Positions 9,390-18,725 of a DNA stretch of 64,000 nucleotides are shown one piece after another (the first letter of the stretch is position 1; each line of letters opens with the position of its first letter). Position numbers and translations under genes: made by a program. The stretch spans positions 1 through 64,000 of the forward strand of contig NZ_JACIHE010000022.1 of assembly GCF_014198245.1 (NCBI RefSeq), given 5' to 3'. This DNA is from Bradyrhizobium sp. cir1 (GTDB taxonomy: Bacteria > Pseudomonadota > Alphaproteobacteria > Rhizobiales > Xanthobacteraceae). The notes below the pieces were generated by a model. The model saw only the letters and a list, made by a program, of their open reading frames with translations. It was not told the DNA's origin and did not search any database.

Positions 9390-9450
9390 CATGTGGTGTA
9401 TCCCCCATGTCGATGGCGAATACGTCGCCCGCATGGAGGACGTGCTCGAC
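9388..9450 (+). mobile_element. IS630-family transposase fragment, start of DDE part, inverted
   Basis: The plus strand encodes DMWCIPHVDGEYVARMEDVL, the segment that directly follows the HTH domain in IS630 transposases. The HTH half is read in the opposite direction and starts within 2 bp of this point, so an inversion has split the gene. Confidence 0.65.
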
Positions 9451-9530
9451 TCTCGACCAAAAGCCGACGTCAACGCTCTTGACGGTCTTCACGCAGCGCG
9501 GATGAATGCCATGTGTCTGTCTGCTTGATC

Positions 9531-9788
9531 AATTGATAGGATTGGTAGGTGACTGGAAAGATTGTGCCCGCCTCTGGGAATGAATGGCTCGTCTTCTTCT
9601 GTGCGGATCATATGAGTTTGTCGCGCCGAGCCGTTTTGCCATCGTAGTCCGCCCCGCATGATCAGATTCCCTGGTGGCGGATCAAGACACTCGTATTCGA
9701 GGGACTCAGCGCTGATCGTCTCGGCCAAGAGATCAACGCTGCGCTAAAGGCGGTAGTCTATCTTCTCGTCTCTCAATTTAACCTCAGC
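9531..9788. other. Short stretch with no recognisable feature
   Basis: A minus-strand frame is open through most of it (9489-9728) but I recognise no domain and see no start signal. Probably debris between IS630 and the next gene. Confidence 0.3.
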
Positions 9789-10334
9789 ATGCTCCCTTGT
9801 GGTCCGGATGGCTGGGCTCACGATAAACGGTTCATTACAGCGGTGCTGGACTCGAAGGACGAGCCGCCTGTAACAGAGATTTTGAACTGGGTCTGGCAGC
9901 TATGGGTTTCCGGGAGAATTCCGGATACGATTGGTGAGCACCTGTTTTGCCTTGCCCCAAGGAGCCAGAATGCGACGTGGATCGGGGTTGGTGCGGTCAC
10001 CGTAACAGGCTGGATGGCGTCGTCCCCGGGTGTCGTGAAACATGGCCTCCTAAGAGATGCCCATATCGCCGCAACGTTCGACGAGATTAAGGGACCGCTC
10101 ACGCTTGAACCTGTGAACTCCGAGACGGCGCTGGCGGACATCATCAAGAAGCAGCGGAACTCCCTGGTGATGCGCGTTCGCGTGCCCCGAATTGTGTCCG
10201 CCGTGGGTTATTGGCCGCCGACCGTCGAAGCCATGAACAAGGCCAAGGCGCTCGTCGATGCCGGCAAACCTGTGAGGTTTGAGGACATGGAAGGCACTAA
10301 CATTATGGATGCATGGCGCTTCAAGACCGGCTGA
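9789..10334 (+). CDS. Hypothetical protein, 181 aa
   Basis: An open frame with normal amino-acid composition, mixed alpha/beta character and no membrane segment or signal peptide. I do not recognise the family. The N-terminus (MLPCGPDGWAHDKRF) has no strong ribosome-binding site, so the start is uncertain and the gene may be truncated by the IS debris upstream. The second half contains two conserved-looking blocks, PRIVSAVGYWPPTVEAMN and GKPVRFEDMEG. It stands alone between mobile-element relics. Confidence 0.5.
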   Translation: MLPCGPDGWAHDKRFITAVLDSKDEPPVTEILNWVWQLWVSGRIPDTIGEHLFCLAPRSQNATWIGVGAVTVTGWMASSPGVVKHGLLRDAHIAATFDEIKGPLTLEPVNSETALADIIKKQRNSLVMRVRVPRIVSAVGYWPPTVEAMNKAKALVDAGKPVRFEDMEGTNIMDAWRFKTG

Positions 10335-10572
10335 CACGGAACGAACCTGCTGTGGTTTATGCGACTTGCCGATAGCGAGTGCAATGGAGCTCGACGAATT
10401 GGGCAGAGAGCCCGTAAGGTCTCCCTCGCCGGAGGCACTCGTGCAGCGAGCTCGCTTTCATTGCATTCCAGCGTCGCTATCACTACCCCTCAGCGGGGGC
10501 CTTCTCTCCTGTCTCCGCTTCGGCCGGGCGTTTCGCGCGCTCGGTAACGATGAAGGAAAAGGTCCTGAATCA
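10335..10572. other. Short intergenic stretch
   Basis: No gene, repeat or RNA that I can support between the hypothetical gene and the PDDEXK relic. Confidence 0.3.
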
Positions 10573-11595
10573 TCATGTTTCCCCATCACCGGGGTCAAGT
10601 CCACCCAGGTTTCGAAGTTCCTCCAGAAATACTGTGCCGACATCGACGGCTTGCTCCGCGGCCGTCGGGTCGACATCCAGACCGGGCGCGGCCTCGTTCA
10701 TGACTCTCAGTGCGTCCAGAAGCTGCGCGGCGCTGGCGGGGGCGAGGCTGCGACGATGCAGTTCGCGCAGCATGTTGCTGAGGCCGGTCGGCGGAGCAAA
10801 GCTGTGGTTGCCCATGAAGTCGCGCAGCGCCCTCTCGATCTCTATGCGCATCTTGACGACAGACGTGAGCGGAAATTCACGAGCGAACTCCTCTACAGTA
10901 GGTAGGTCTTGCTGAAGCTGGGGCGGCAGAGCAGGTGAGAGCTGATATTTCGCTACACCCATCGGCTTGCTCGCGTCGCAGAGCATATTCGACCTTCACC
11001 TCATTGCGGTCCTTACAGAGAATGATGCCGATCGTCGGCTGATCGTCCCGGTGCTGGAGTTGGTCGTCAACGGCCGAGAGATAAAAGTTCATCTTCCCTG
11101 CGAATTCGGGCTTGAAGTCTTCGATCTTCAATTCGATCACCACGAAGCAGCGTAACCGGAGATGATAAAAGAGCAGATCAAGATAGTAGTCCTGGCCGGC
11201 GACCTCGAGATGATACTGGCTGCCGACGGAGGCGAAGCCCTTACCGAGTTCGAGGATGAGCAACCGGAGGTGCTCGATCAGCCCACGTTCGAGATCGCGC
11301 TCGAGCATCTCGGGACCCAGCGATAGAAAGTCGAAAGTGTAGGGGTCTTTCAGGATCTGCTGGGCCAGCTCCGATTGCTTGGCTGGCAGGGTCCGCGAGA
11401 AATTTGTGAGCGCGCTGCCCTGGCGCGCGAACAGGTTGCTATCGATCTGATGGATGAGGACGTTGCGGCTCCATCCGTGTTCAATCGCTTGGCGGGCGTA
11501 CCAAGCGCGCTCCTCGGGCGCCTTGACTGCATCAAGCAGGCGGACGTTATGGCCCCAAGGCAAAAGTGCAACAACCTGTTGCACAAATCCGCCAT
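10573..11595 (-). pseudogene. PDDEXK nuclease-domain protein (YhcG/DUF1016 type), frameshifted
   Basis: The minus strand from 11595 encodes a YhcG-like protein without its N-terminal domain. QYHLEVAGQDYYLDLLFYHL and FVVIELKIEDFKPEF carry the nuclease motif D...ELK, followed by the family's GIILCKDRNEVKVEYALR. There the frame breaks (near 10985), and the natural continuation (DASKPMGVAKYQL, then PPQLQQDLPTVEEF) is in another frame. A C-terminal helical extension of about 100 residues follows to 10573. The missing N-terminus plus the frameshift make it a pseudogene. In intact form these proteins are DNA nucleases linked to restriction loci. Confidence 0.75.
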
Positions 11596-11633
11596 CCGGC
11601 CACGCCTCCGCTCAGATAAGCTCGACGATCTCC

Positions 11634-11918
11634 TCAGATTCGATCTCGCGCGCGAGCCGGTTGCGTCCGATCACGGGTTCGGAACAGCAGACCCGCCGCC
11701 TGCTGCTCTTCGCTCTTCATGGCCACGAACCGCATGTTTTGCGGCTTCACGAACGGTTTTACGTAGGCGGGCGGGATCAGCCGAACTTCATGGCCAAGCT
11801 GGGTCAGCTGACGAGCCCAGTGATGTGCTCCACCACATGCCTCCAGCGCCACCGTGCAACTCGGCTGCGCCCCGAAGAAATCCAGCAGCTTTCCTCGGCT
11901 GATCCGCTTGCTGAACAC
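11634..11918 (-). mobile_element. IS110-family transposase fragment, N-terminal part
   Basis: Minus-strand translation gives KRISRGKLLDFFGAQPSC, VALEACGGAHHWARQLT and GHEVRLIPPAYVKPFVK, IS110/IS1111 motifs. The usual KNDAADAEAI segment is deleted: VKP runs directly into NMRFVAMKSEEQQA. Inactive remnant. Confidence 0.75.
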
Positions 11919-12117
11919 TCGGATTCATGCGATGGCTCCGGCTGTCGGATTGAACAGCTCGCCAGTCTTAAGCATTGTATGCATTATCACTGCCAGCTTG
12001 CTCGCCACAGCCACGGCAGCTCTGATAGCGGCGCGTCGTCAGGCCGATCCACGCACCAACAGATCGTGATTTCTTAAAGTTGTCCGGCTCCTCACGATGC
12101 AGATCCCCGGCAATCCT

Positions 12118-12411
12118 TCAGCGCGCAGGGAATGATAGAACCATACCGACAGCGGTCCAGTCTCGTTTGAAGCCGATTCTTTCCCGGAGCTGCAAACCCC
12201 ACGTGCGCAACGTGCTTTCGCTTGAGCTGCGCGTGAGAATGACCGTCGCTGCTTCGTACAGAAGCCCTCGCAAATGACGGTCGCCGTCGGGATATATGGC
12301 CGTAATCGACTTCTCCGGATTGAGCGTTCTGAAGCTGAACGCTTGAGGTGTCCCTTGCCGGGACGTGAGCCGAGCCATGCCGCTGATGGGGTTGCACCGC
12401 TGACTCAGCAA
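12118..12411 (-). mobile_element. IS110-family transposase fragment, C-terminal part
   Basis: The minus strand encodes pieces of the transposase C-terminal domain (SGMARLTSRQGTPQAF, GLLYEAATVILTRSS, LRTWGLQLRERIGFK). The order relative to the N-terminal piece at 11634-11918 is wrong for a single copy on this strand, so it comes from a second copy or a rearrangement. Confidence 0.65.
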
Positions 12412-12586
12412 AGTGCGTCGTCCACATTGAAGGGCTCGTCCCGCGAAGCTCCATCATGCGGCGGCTACTGTCGACCGCGAAGACAACCGTGCACCCGGCA
12501 AGCACTTCAACAAGATTATATGCTTGACCTTTCAGCAGCGATTAGACAACTCCGTCATAAACGGGATGGTGCGGGTCAGAGCGCGT

Positions 12587-12799
12587 TTAGGGATCAAGAG
12601 CGTCATCCTGCATCGGCGCTCGAAGTCGAGCGATAATTTCGCCTGCTCGCTTACCGTCGTTAGCGATAGTACTAAGTGCTCGCCGGGCTTCTTCCAGATC
12701 TGGCGGTTGAGTGCCCAACCAGTTTAAGGCGGCCTCTGCATTGAGAATCGCGGCTGTGAGCGCGTCGACGACAGCACTATAAGTGCGCACAACCTCTGC
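12587..12799 (-). pseudogene. Sensor histidine kinase fragment
   Basis: About 70 codons resemble the dimerisation/phosphoacceptor region of rhizobial PAS histidine kinases, especially EAALNWLGTQPPDLEEARR and DGKRAGEIIARLRA. The His-box residues just before are degenerate (no HEVNQP), and no ATPase domain follows. The frame upstream (to 13213) is unrelated. A relic only. Confidence 0.5.
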
Positions 12800-13250
12800 T
12801 GAGGTCTGCAATGGCGCTTCGCCCTTCGTCTTGCGCGGATTTCCTTTTGGTTCGCTGAACCGGCTGCGATGGACCTTGCGCCGCCTTAGGTGCAGAAGGG
12901 CGTTTGCAGCCTTGCGGATCAGATCGAGTACCAGGTCGGGCTGGGCCCGCTTGGGGGCGCGGGGGCCGTCGATCTTAAAGACAGTCGAGCGTTTTGTGAC
13001 AAGACATTGAAGGGCCGGTTGCACGATGCTGGCCTTGCCGCCCAAGATGTACCAACTCGGCTTCCACTTCCAGGACATAGCGCACTCCTCTAGTGGGTCA
13101 TGAGAACGCCTCGGCGCTGTCGGCCGGGGGAACCATTTCAACGGCGATGCAACGAACCAACGCCTTCCGGCTAGCTCATTGTGAGTTTGTGAATATATGC
13201 TCATATGCCACAATACCGGGCGTCAGGTCAGTTGTCCGCGCAGTTCCGGT
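12800..13250. other. Stretch without a convincing gene
   Basis: A long minus-strand frame runs through (to 13213), Arg/Lys/Pro-rich and without a recognisable domain. I do not call a gene. Confidence 0.3.
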
Positions 13251-13706
13251 TCAGGTGATCAAGCGGGGTTGGCGGCGCAACCATCCCTTCATTTTGAGAC
13301 CGTCCCGCATGTTGAGAGCAAGAAGTGTAATATTTGTTGCGCCCGCGACGAGCTCGATCGCCTGCACAGCATAGAACGTGGCATCGAATTCTGCCGCCTG
13401 AGCCTTGGACGCAAGGAAGAGCGCAGACGGAATAAGAATCAGGATGCCGTTTCCTGCAATGAATGGCATGCGCTTGAATTTGGCCCCGATCAGTCCGGCC
13501 CGGCGCCCCTTTGCCAATATGACACCTATACCACCGGTCGCAGCGAGCGCCGGAATCAGCAACAAGAAACCCCACGGTATGGTGCTCTTAACCGTTGCAA
13601 CTGTGGCATGGGACGCGAACAGCTCGCTGAGTACCGTCGAAAGCCAAAATGTGCCGATCGTTGCGATAGCCAAGGCGCCAGCGACAGGATGGATCAACTT
13701 GATCAT
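13251..13706 (-). CDS. Small integral membrane protein, 151 aa
   Basis: Four hydrophobic segments (about residues 7-27, 43-62, 80-100 and 112-130), with charged loops and a basic C-terminal tail (KGWLRRQPR), fit a four-helix inner-membrane protein. I do not recognise a family with certainty. It lies 30 bp downstream of the monooxygenase-like gene on the same strand, and a MarR regulator is divergent to both. That suggests one regulated cassette, perhaps for export or tolerance of a small compound. Confidence 0.75.
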   Translation of the reverse strand: MIKLIHPVAGALAIATIGTFWLSTVLSELFASHATVATVKSTIPWGFLLLIPALAATGGIGVILAKGRRAGLIGAKFKRMPFIAGNGILILIPSALFLASKAQAAEFDATFYAVQAIELVAGATNITLLALNMRDGLKMKGWLRRQPRLIT

Positions 13707-13736
13707 GAGTATCTTCCCTTCCTAAAAACAGCAGGG

Positions 13737-14102
13737 CTAGGCAACGCAGATGCCGGGCACGGCAACTTTCTGGAACAGATGAGGGGAAGCTATCGCCGAG
13801 TCCGGATAGGTGGCGATTTTTGCTAGAAAGTCAGGATGGGTGAAGGCCGCGCGGAAGTGTGCGGTGGATTCCCAGACGGCGTAGTTCAGATAGGTCGAGC
13901 TGTCGCCGAGAGCTCTGTGCAGCTGAGTGGAAATGAAGCCCGGCTGTCGCTTCATGAACGCTGCGTCGTCCTGCCAGGCTTTGAGAAAAGCCGCCTCATC
14001 GGCTTTGTCGAGAGTGAATAAGTTCACCAGGACGACCGAATTTGCCTCGATAGCAATCTGGCGGTCGATCGGGAAGGGGTCCAGTGGGCGTAGCAACGAC
14101 AT
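13737..14102 (-). CDS. Antibiotic-biosynthesis-monooxygenase (ABM) family protein
   Basis: A dimeric alpha+beta-barrel protein of about 121 residues. Signs are VVLVNLFTLDKADEAAFLKAW, the FMKRQPGFISTQLHR strand-helix element and the NYAVWESTAHFRAAF block, all typical of the ABM/quinol-monooxygenase fold. These enzymes oxidise or protect against quinone-like compounds without a cofactor. I chose the ATG at 14102 because GGAGG lies 5 nt before it. An upstream ATG at 14114 contains that site within its own coding sequence. It is divergent from marR. Confidence 0.8.
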   Translation of the reverse strand: MSLLRPLDPFPIDRQIAIEANSVVLVNLFTLDKADEAAFLKAWQDDAAFMKRQPGFISTQLHRALGDSSTYLNYAVWESTAHFRAAFTHPDFLAKIATYPDSAIASPHLFQKVAVPGICVA

Positions 14103-14161
14103 GAGTGCCTCCATCGCTATTTAATATGTGATGCCTAATTGGTATTATGATTACATAACAG

Positions 14162-14181
14162 ATTGACATCATGGTGTCAAT
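14162..14181. promoter_or_regulatory. Probable MarR operator
   Basis: A perfect inverted repeat, ATTGACA-N6-TGTCAAT, lies in the 97-bp divergent promoter region between the ABM gene and marR. Length and spacing fit a MarR-family dimer. It would control both directions. Confidence 0.6.
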
Positions 14182-14199
14182 ATAAGACAATGGTGACAA

Positions 14200-14682
14200 A
14201 TGAAAAAAGCCGAGCGAACGCCCGAGGGTGACGCCCTGACCGACCTTGTTCTCGATCTATTCAGGCTCGACAGCCTACTTCTGACGGCCGGCGACCGTCT
14301 GGTCGCCCCGCTTGGCCTAACAAGCGCACGCTGGCAGGTGCTTGGCGCCATTGTGTCCGCCGAACGTCCCCAACCGGTCGCTTGGCTCGCACGCGACCTC
14401 GGCGGCAATCGTCAAAACGTGCAGCGGATTATCAATGATCTGCACAGGGAGGGCCTCGTATCTTTTGAGGTCAACCCGCATCACCGACGGGCGCAGCTCG
14501 TCGTGCTCACTGAGAATGGACAACGCGCCTTCGAAGCCGCAATGGAATTGCAGGCTCCCTGGATCAACGATCTTTCAGAAGGGCTGTCGGTCAAGGATAT
14601 ACGGATTGTCCATCGCGTGATCACGGCCTTGCGAGATAAGCTTGAGGGCGCGGGCGGCTGTGCCACCAGTTTCTCGAAATAG
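14200..14682 (+). CDS. MarR-family transcriptional regulator
   Basis: A 160-residue winged-helix protein. The DNA-binding core is LTSARWQVLGAI, then WLARDLGGNRQNVQRIIND as recognition helix, and the wing FEVNPHHRRAQLVVLTENG. Helices at both ends give the dimer interface. It most likely represses the divergent ABM monooxygenase and membrane-protein genes and itself through the palindrome at 14162-14181, and releases DNA on binding a phenolic or quinone-like ligand. The ligand is inferred from the family only. Confidence 0.9.
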   Translation: MKKAERTPEGDALTDLVLDLFRLDSLLLTAGDRLVAPLGLTSARWQVLGAIVSAERPQPVAWLARDLGGNRQNVQRIINDLHREGLVSFEVNPHHRRAQLVVLTENGQRAFEAAMELQAPWINDLSEGLSVKDIRIVHRVITALRDKLEGAGGCATSFSK

Positions 14683-15167
14683 AACGCTGCCGGGCTCGAA
14701 ATACATGTCCCGGCAGCGTTTCATTCTCAAACTGAGCCCTGAAATCCCAGTTAGCGTTACCTTAGCAATGACCGTGCCAAGGTTCGTGACAGGAAACAAC
14801 AAAACGGCCTCAAGCATTTTCCGGGGCTGGCTCGGACGCTTAGGCCGTATGGCCAGCGAGGAACGAGCAAGCAAAAAGACGACGACCGGCACCAATTTCT
14901 GAAGATCACTAGCCAGAACAAGGCTCGCCAGCGCGGAGACCGGCAGCCAATTGAGGCGACCTTACCGGCTCGCCCGGTCTGCTGCCTCCGGACCCCAGCT
15001 CGTCCCACGCGAGCTGGGGCATTCATTTGCGTCGATTCACAAATGTGAATCCCGAGGGGGTGATTTTTTGGGATTAAGGTGCGTTTGCCGCGACCAGATA
15101 GCGGCAGACCTCTCGGTCCCAGCTCGTTTTTCGATCCGGAAAAACCTCCAGGCGGGGGCCGGTTGGC
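14683..15167. other. Stretch without a convincing gene
   Basis: A hydrophobic minus-strand frame (about 14700-14895, LVPVVVFLLARSSLAI) may be a relic of a membrane protein, but it has no start or ending that fits. Nothing else seen. Confidence 0.3.
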
Positions 15168-15368
15168 CTACGTTGTCAGCGCCTTTCCCGGCTCCAGCAA
15201 ACGCACGAAAGTCCCGCTCTCGTGTAGCTCGAACCAGCCCTTCTCAACTGCGTGCCTGATGCCGGCTCCGAACTCCGGTCCGCTGGCCTTGAGCATGTGG
15301 AGAAATGGCGCGTTGACCAGCTCGATGTAGATGCGGCCATCCTGGACCGGCTCAATGCTGGCTGCCAA
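15168..15368 (-). CDS. Small hypothetical protein, 66 aa
   Basis: A compact soluble protein (IELVNAPFLHMLKASG, GIRHAVEKGWFELHESG). I have no function for it, although the composition and helix-strand pattern look like a genuine folded protein of a kind scattered in rhizobial accessory regions. The start could lie slightly upstream. The surrounding DNA is decayed. Confidence 0.45.
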   Translation of the reverse strand: MAASIEPVQDGRIYIELVNAPFLHMLKASGPEFGAGIRHAVEKGWFELHESGTFVRLLEPGKALTT

Positions 15369-15413
15369 TTCGACAAGCTTGCGCGCGGCGCTCCAGGGCT
15401 GGCGTAAGGTCGT

Positions 15414-15628
15414 TCAGCAGACAGCTTCAGTTCTCAGCGATCCCCGGCCACCAAACAGAAGGTGGATTACTGGAATCTTCGTGGTCCGCAAGGCGCTTAA
15501 ACGGGAGCCCCTGACTGAGCATTGCTCGCATCGCATATAGCGCTCGAGCTCGTGGATGGGCGTGATCTTGGGCGCCGAACGATATCGAGCGCTAAAGTCT
15601 GGTGGGTGTCGCAGCCGGGACACTTCAC
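15414..15628 (-). pseudogene. Zinc-ribbon-like small protein, frameshifted
   Basis: Reading the minus strand from 15628 gives VKCPGCDTHQTLALDIVRR, then after a one-base shift TPIHELERYMRCEQCS, and after another shift SALRTTKI. The two CxxC pairs form a zinc-ribbon, and the pieces join into a single about 70-residue protein that I associate with rhizobial genomes. Two frame breaks make it a pseudogene. Confidence 0.5.
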
Positions 15629-15912
15629 CTCAAGATAGCGATAGCCGGCATTGAGGGCGTCCCCGAGCACCGGGGAGGCTGCACAGGGAAACCAAACATG
15701 CGGGCATTCCTGACAGGCTAGGGCGTCAGCGTCCTCGCGCGCTCTTCTTCAGGATGCCGATTCCGATGATCTCGCCCGGGTATTCCGATTTGATCTCGCC
15801 CAGGATTGAACGAACCCGCTGCGCGGGAGTGGGGGCAAGCCTGCTGAACTGAGGTGTCCTGTCTGAGAGGATGTTGGTCTTCGCACCAGCCCTCTCAAGA
15901 CAGGAGACCCAG

Positions 15913-16449
15913 ATGGCTACGATGAGCCCTCTTCGGCAGCGCATGATCGAGGACATGACGGTCCGCAATCTGTCGCCGTCGACTCAGCAATCCTATATCT
16001 ATGCGATCGCAAAGTTTAGCCGCCATTTCGCCTGCGCCCCGGACCGGTTGAGTTTCGAGCAGGTCCGCGCCTACCAACTGCATCTCATTGGCCAAAAGCG
16101 TTCGTGGTCCCACATTAACCAGGTAGCCTGCGCGCTGCGGTTCTTCTACGGCGTCACACTCGGGCAGACGGAGGCATTTGAGCGGATCATCGGTGGCCAG
16201 AAGCCCGACAAGCTCCCGCTCGTCCTTAGTGCCGAAGAGATCGAGCGCTTCCTGGACGCGGTTACAGGGGTGCGCAACCGCGTCGTGCTGCCGACGGCTT
16301 ATGCGGCCGGCTTACGGGTTAGTGAAGTCGTCCGCCTGAAGGTGAGCTCGATCGACAGCAAGCGAATGTTGATCCACATCGAGAACGGCAAGGGTGGCAG
16401 GGATCGTTACGCGATGCTTTCTCCACGACTGCTGGAGATTTTGCGTACG
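15913..16449 (+). pseudogene. IS91-associated tyrosine recombinase, truncated
   Basis: The ATG at 15913 follows GGAGA by 9 nt. The N-terminal SAM-like domain (SPSTQQSYIYAIAKFSRHF) and the start of the catalytic domain with the first Arg (AYAAGLRVSEVVRLKVSSID, then ENGKGGRDRYAML) are intact for about 179 residues. Similarity then ends at LLEILRT, and the HxxR and Tyr motifs are absent. These recombinases accompany IS91-type elements. A deletion removed the C-terminal half. Confidence 0.75.
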
Positions 16450-16592
16450 TCAGGAATTTCAGCAATCTTCATTGCTGCGCGATGGACGGGTCTGGCGTCA
16501 CCGCTACTCTCCCCCGAAAATTGAAGGTCTATCGCAACTTCCGCAGCCAAGGCAGGGAGCCCGGAACCACCGGTTTCGGGCTGCGCGTAGGC

Positions 16593-16841
16593 TTAGATGG
16601 CGCCAATCTTCACGCAGATCGCGTGAGCTACGATGAATATCGGGAGCGCTATCAGGAACCACACAATGGCGTCCGCGTCGCGATCCGGCGCAAACTCTCG
16701 ATTCGGGTCCGTCTCCCGCCCGTAGGCCACTACTGAAACGGACTCGCTGGGCCGGCTACGCTTGACTGCGCGCCGCAATAGCTGTTTGACCGTTGCTTCG
16801 CGCTTTAACGTCGCATCTGTGCGTGTTTCTCGGTCGGACAT
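16593..16841 (-). CDS. Small membrane-anchored hypothetical protein
   Basis: An 82-residue protein with a charged N-terminal half (basic, helical) and one C-terminal membrane helix (IVWFLIALPIFIVAHAICV), so probably tail-anchored. I chose the ATG at 16841 because GGAG lies 9 nt upstream. An in-frame ATG at 16856 is possible. Together with the next minus-strand genes (16877, 17178, 17339) it forms a run of small same-strand genes. Function unknown. Confidence 0.55.
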   Translation of the reverse strand: MSDRETRTDATLKREATVKQLLRRAVKRSRPSESVSVVAYGRETDPNREFAPDRDADAIVWFLIALPIFIVAHAICVKIGAI

Positions 16842-16876
16842 CCCAAAAAGCTCCATCGCAGCGATATCTCGACTGC

Positions 16877-17158
16877 CTACTGTTTGTCAGGTGGCTCGGG
16901 AGTTGTTTCCGGCGCGGCGGGTTCGGCGGCGGGTGTAGTACCCCTGAGCTCCGACGGTGTGACACAATCGCCTGCCCAAAGCTTGGTCCCTCTCACCGTT
17001 CCCACGAGCTTACAACCCATCGGGGCCAGCGGCTGTTTTTGCGGCTTGGCCGCGCGGGCTTTGGGGGGCGCGGTCGCCTTCGGCGCGGCAGTTTGAGCGT
17101 AGGCAGATGCCGAAAAGCCGAGAATGGCGGTGGCGAGAATCAGCGCAGGCCTCATCAT
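16877..17158 (-). CDS. Small exported Pro/Ala-rich protein
   Basis: A 93-residue protein with a classical signal peptide (MMRPALILATAILGFSASAYA, cleavage after AYA). The low-complexity Ala/Lys/Pro segment is followed by a compact core with two Cys (MGCKLVGTVRGTKLWAGDC) that may form a disulphide, then an acidic Pro-rich tail. A GAAGGAAG site precedes the start. Periplasmic, function unknown. Confidence 0.65.
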   Translation of the reverse strand: MMRPALILATAILGFSASAYAQTAAPKATAPPKARAAKPQKQPLAPMGCKLVGTVRGTKLWAGDCVTPSELRGTTPAAEPAAPETTPEPPDKQ

Positions 17159-17177
17159 CTTCCTTCTCCCCAGATTA

Positions 17178-17336
17178 CTATTTGGCGTCGGAGGTAACTT
17201 CGTCCTCGACTTCAGAGCTTACTCGGCGAGTCCGTCCGATCAGGCCCAAGGCGCCGAGAACAATGAAGAGGCCGCCCGCGATTATGAGCCAATGCCCAAG
17301 CCTCACCGGCTGGAGTAGCTCGGCGAGCGCGTCCAT
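17178..17336 (-). CDS. Small membrane protein, 52 aa
   Basis: Minus-strand frame from the ATG at 17336 to TAG at 17178: MDALAELLQPVRLGHW, then one membrane helix (LIIAGGLFIVLGALGLIG), a basic stop-transfer RTRR and an acidic tail. The size, helix and charge pattern (inside-positive) fit a genuine one-pass protein. It lies between the exported protein and the RHH regulator on the same strand. Confidence 0.5.
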   Translation of the reverse strand: MDALAELLQPVRLGHWLIIAGGLFIVLGALGLIGRTRRVSSEVEDEVTSDAK

Positions 17337-17338
17337 CC

Positions 17339-17731
17339 CTATCTCTTTTTGGGGCGGGGTTGATCGAGACGGTCTTCCCGGAATTCCGAGGGCCCTTTCA
17401 CCAGCCTGCGCCTGCGAACCACCTTCTCTTCGGATGAAGTCTCCGGATCGGCCAAGCGATCGATGGTTTTTTCGGCAAGTTCTTTGGCTCGATCAGCGCT
17501 GGCGCCACCGGCCCTTGTCGCAGGCCTTGCAAATGAGAGGGCTCTGCCGAGCCCCAGCTCGACCAGGCGGCGGATGGCTTCGGAGCGGCCGGGGAGGTCT
17601 TCTTGCTTGGCCGCCCAGGCATCGACGCTTTTCCGTAATTCCGAGGACAGGCGGATAGCCGTAACCGGGTCCTGACCGGTGGCCGGCCGGCCCGGACGTT
17701 TCCGTACTACGTTTTTCATTGAGGGCTTCAT
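17339..17731 (-). CDS. Ribbon-helix-helix type DNA-binding protein
   Basis: A 130-residue protein. Residues 20-60 (DPVTAIRLSSELRKSVDAW, then GRSEAIRRLVELGL) fit the strand-helix-helix of MetJ/Arc regulators. The tail (KELAEKTIDRLADPETSSEE, LVKGPSEFREDR) is shared with the protein at 23572-23940. The start may be the Met at 17731 or 17719. It ends 2 bp before the next small gene, so it may head a short operon. A role as repressor or antitoxin-like regulator is inferred. Confidence 0.65.
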   Translation of the reverse strand: MKPSMKNVVRKRPGRPATGQDPVTAIRLSSELRKSVDAWAAKQEDLPGRSEAIRRLVELGLGRALSFARPATRAGGASADRAKELAEKTIDRLADPETSSEEKVVRRRRLVKGPSEFREDRLDQPRPKKR

Positions 17732-18212
17732 AATAAGTGTAGTACGCTAATCGAGCTTTGAAAACAAGCGGCCTGCCGTCGTATTGCAGAGCGAGACATG
17801 GACACAGCCGGAGCGAGGAGACCATGGTGGAGCGTGGGCCTTGGTGAATGTCCCCCTCGACGAAGCACGGAACGCTGGAGCTGCTCCAGTACGTCACCAC
17901 CAGACGCGGCTGGCACGGCGATACCTGGCACACCGGCCTGCTCGAGAAACTTGCCTCGGCCATCAACCGGTTCTTTGGAGCGTCTCGTGAAGGTAACAAG
18001 CACGAACAAGTCGGTATCAGCTCAGAGATCTGGTGGGGGACCGCGACAGAGGGCGGTGATAAGTTGGAAGGTTTTATGAACTGGGCTCCCGTCTTGAGTT
18101 GCGAAGGGAGCAGCACCCGGGGACGTGATATCCAATCTGGGATGATCCGCCCCAGACCGCTTTGTAGGCCGTCCTTTCCGCCATCAAAGCGAACTGAGCC
18201 TTCACGAGGCTA
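17732..18212. other. Stretch without a convincing gene
   Basis: A plus-strand frame (17848-18213) contains WHGDTWHTGLLEKLASAINRF, which might be a relic, but I recognise no family. The segment just upstream of 17731 would hold the RHH gene promoter. Confidence 0.3.
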
Positions 18213-18240
18213 AAAACCCGTCGGTCAGCTGGCGGGTTTT
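18213..18240. terminator. Rho-independent terminator, symmetric
   Basis: AAAACCCGTC and GGCGGGTTTT pair over 10 bp (one G-T) around an 8-nt loop, with A-rich and T-rich flanks. It can work in both directions. Confidence 0.65.
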
Positions 18241-18725
18241 CACGGGACGCAGAGTTTTGCCCGGACGTTGCCGGAGGGCAACGTCACCTCATTAAAAGGG
18301 CGCAACACTAGATGGCGCGCTGGGTGACTTTGATGACCGGCGGCGCTGGTGAAACAAATCGGCGGCGGAGCATCGACGTACAGGCGCGCACCATGTGGCG
18401 CATGCGAGCATCAGGAAGCCTCATCTTCATCGCGCTGGTCGCGGCGATCGTCTCGTCGCGCTGCTGGCGCTGGCGCGAGCGTCGGCTTGAAAGCGGTGCC
18501 GCGGCGTACTTTTGCATTTCGATGGTTGCAGGTGTCGATTGAGACGCGCAGCCCATCTGACCGCCGCGACGGGCGAGCGCGAGCAATATCGGAAATGCAA
18601 AAGCCGATCATCGGGATAGAGTTGTCGCTGACGTCAGCGACAATGTGGTCGAGCTGCTGGCGCATTGTTCGGCGGCGGCGCCGGTGGAAGAACTCGCGAC
18701 TTCACGAACCGAAGGGAGGACGGCG
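18241..18725. other. Stretch without a convincing gene
   Basis: Open frames on both strands, basic and low in hydrophobic residues, no recognisable domain. Confidence 0.3.
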
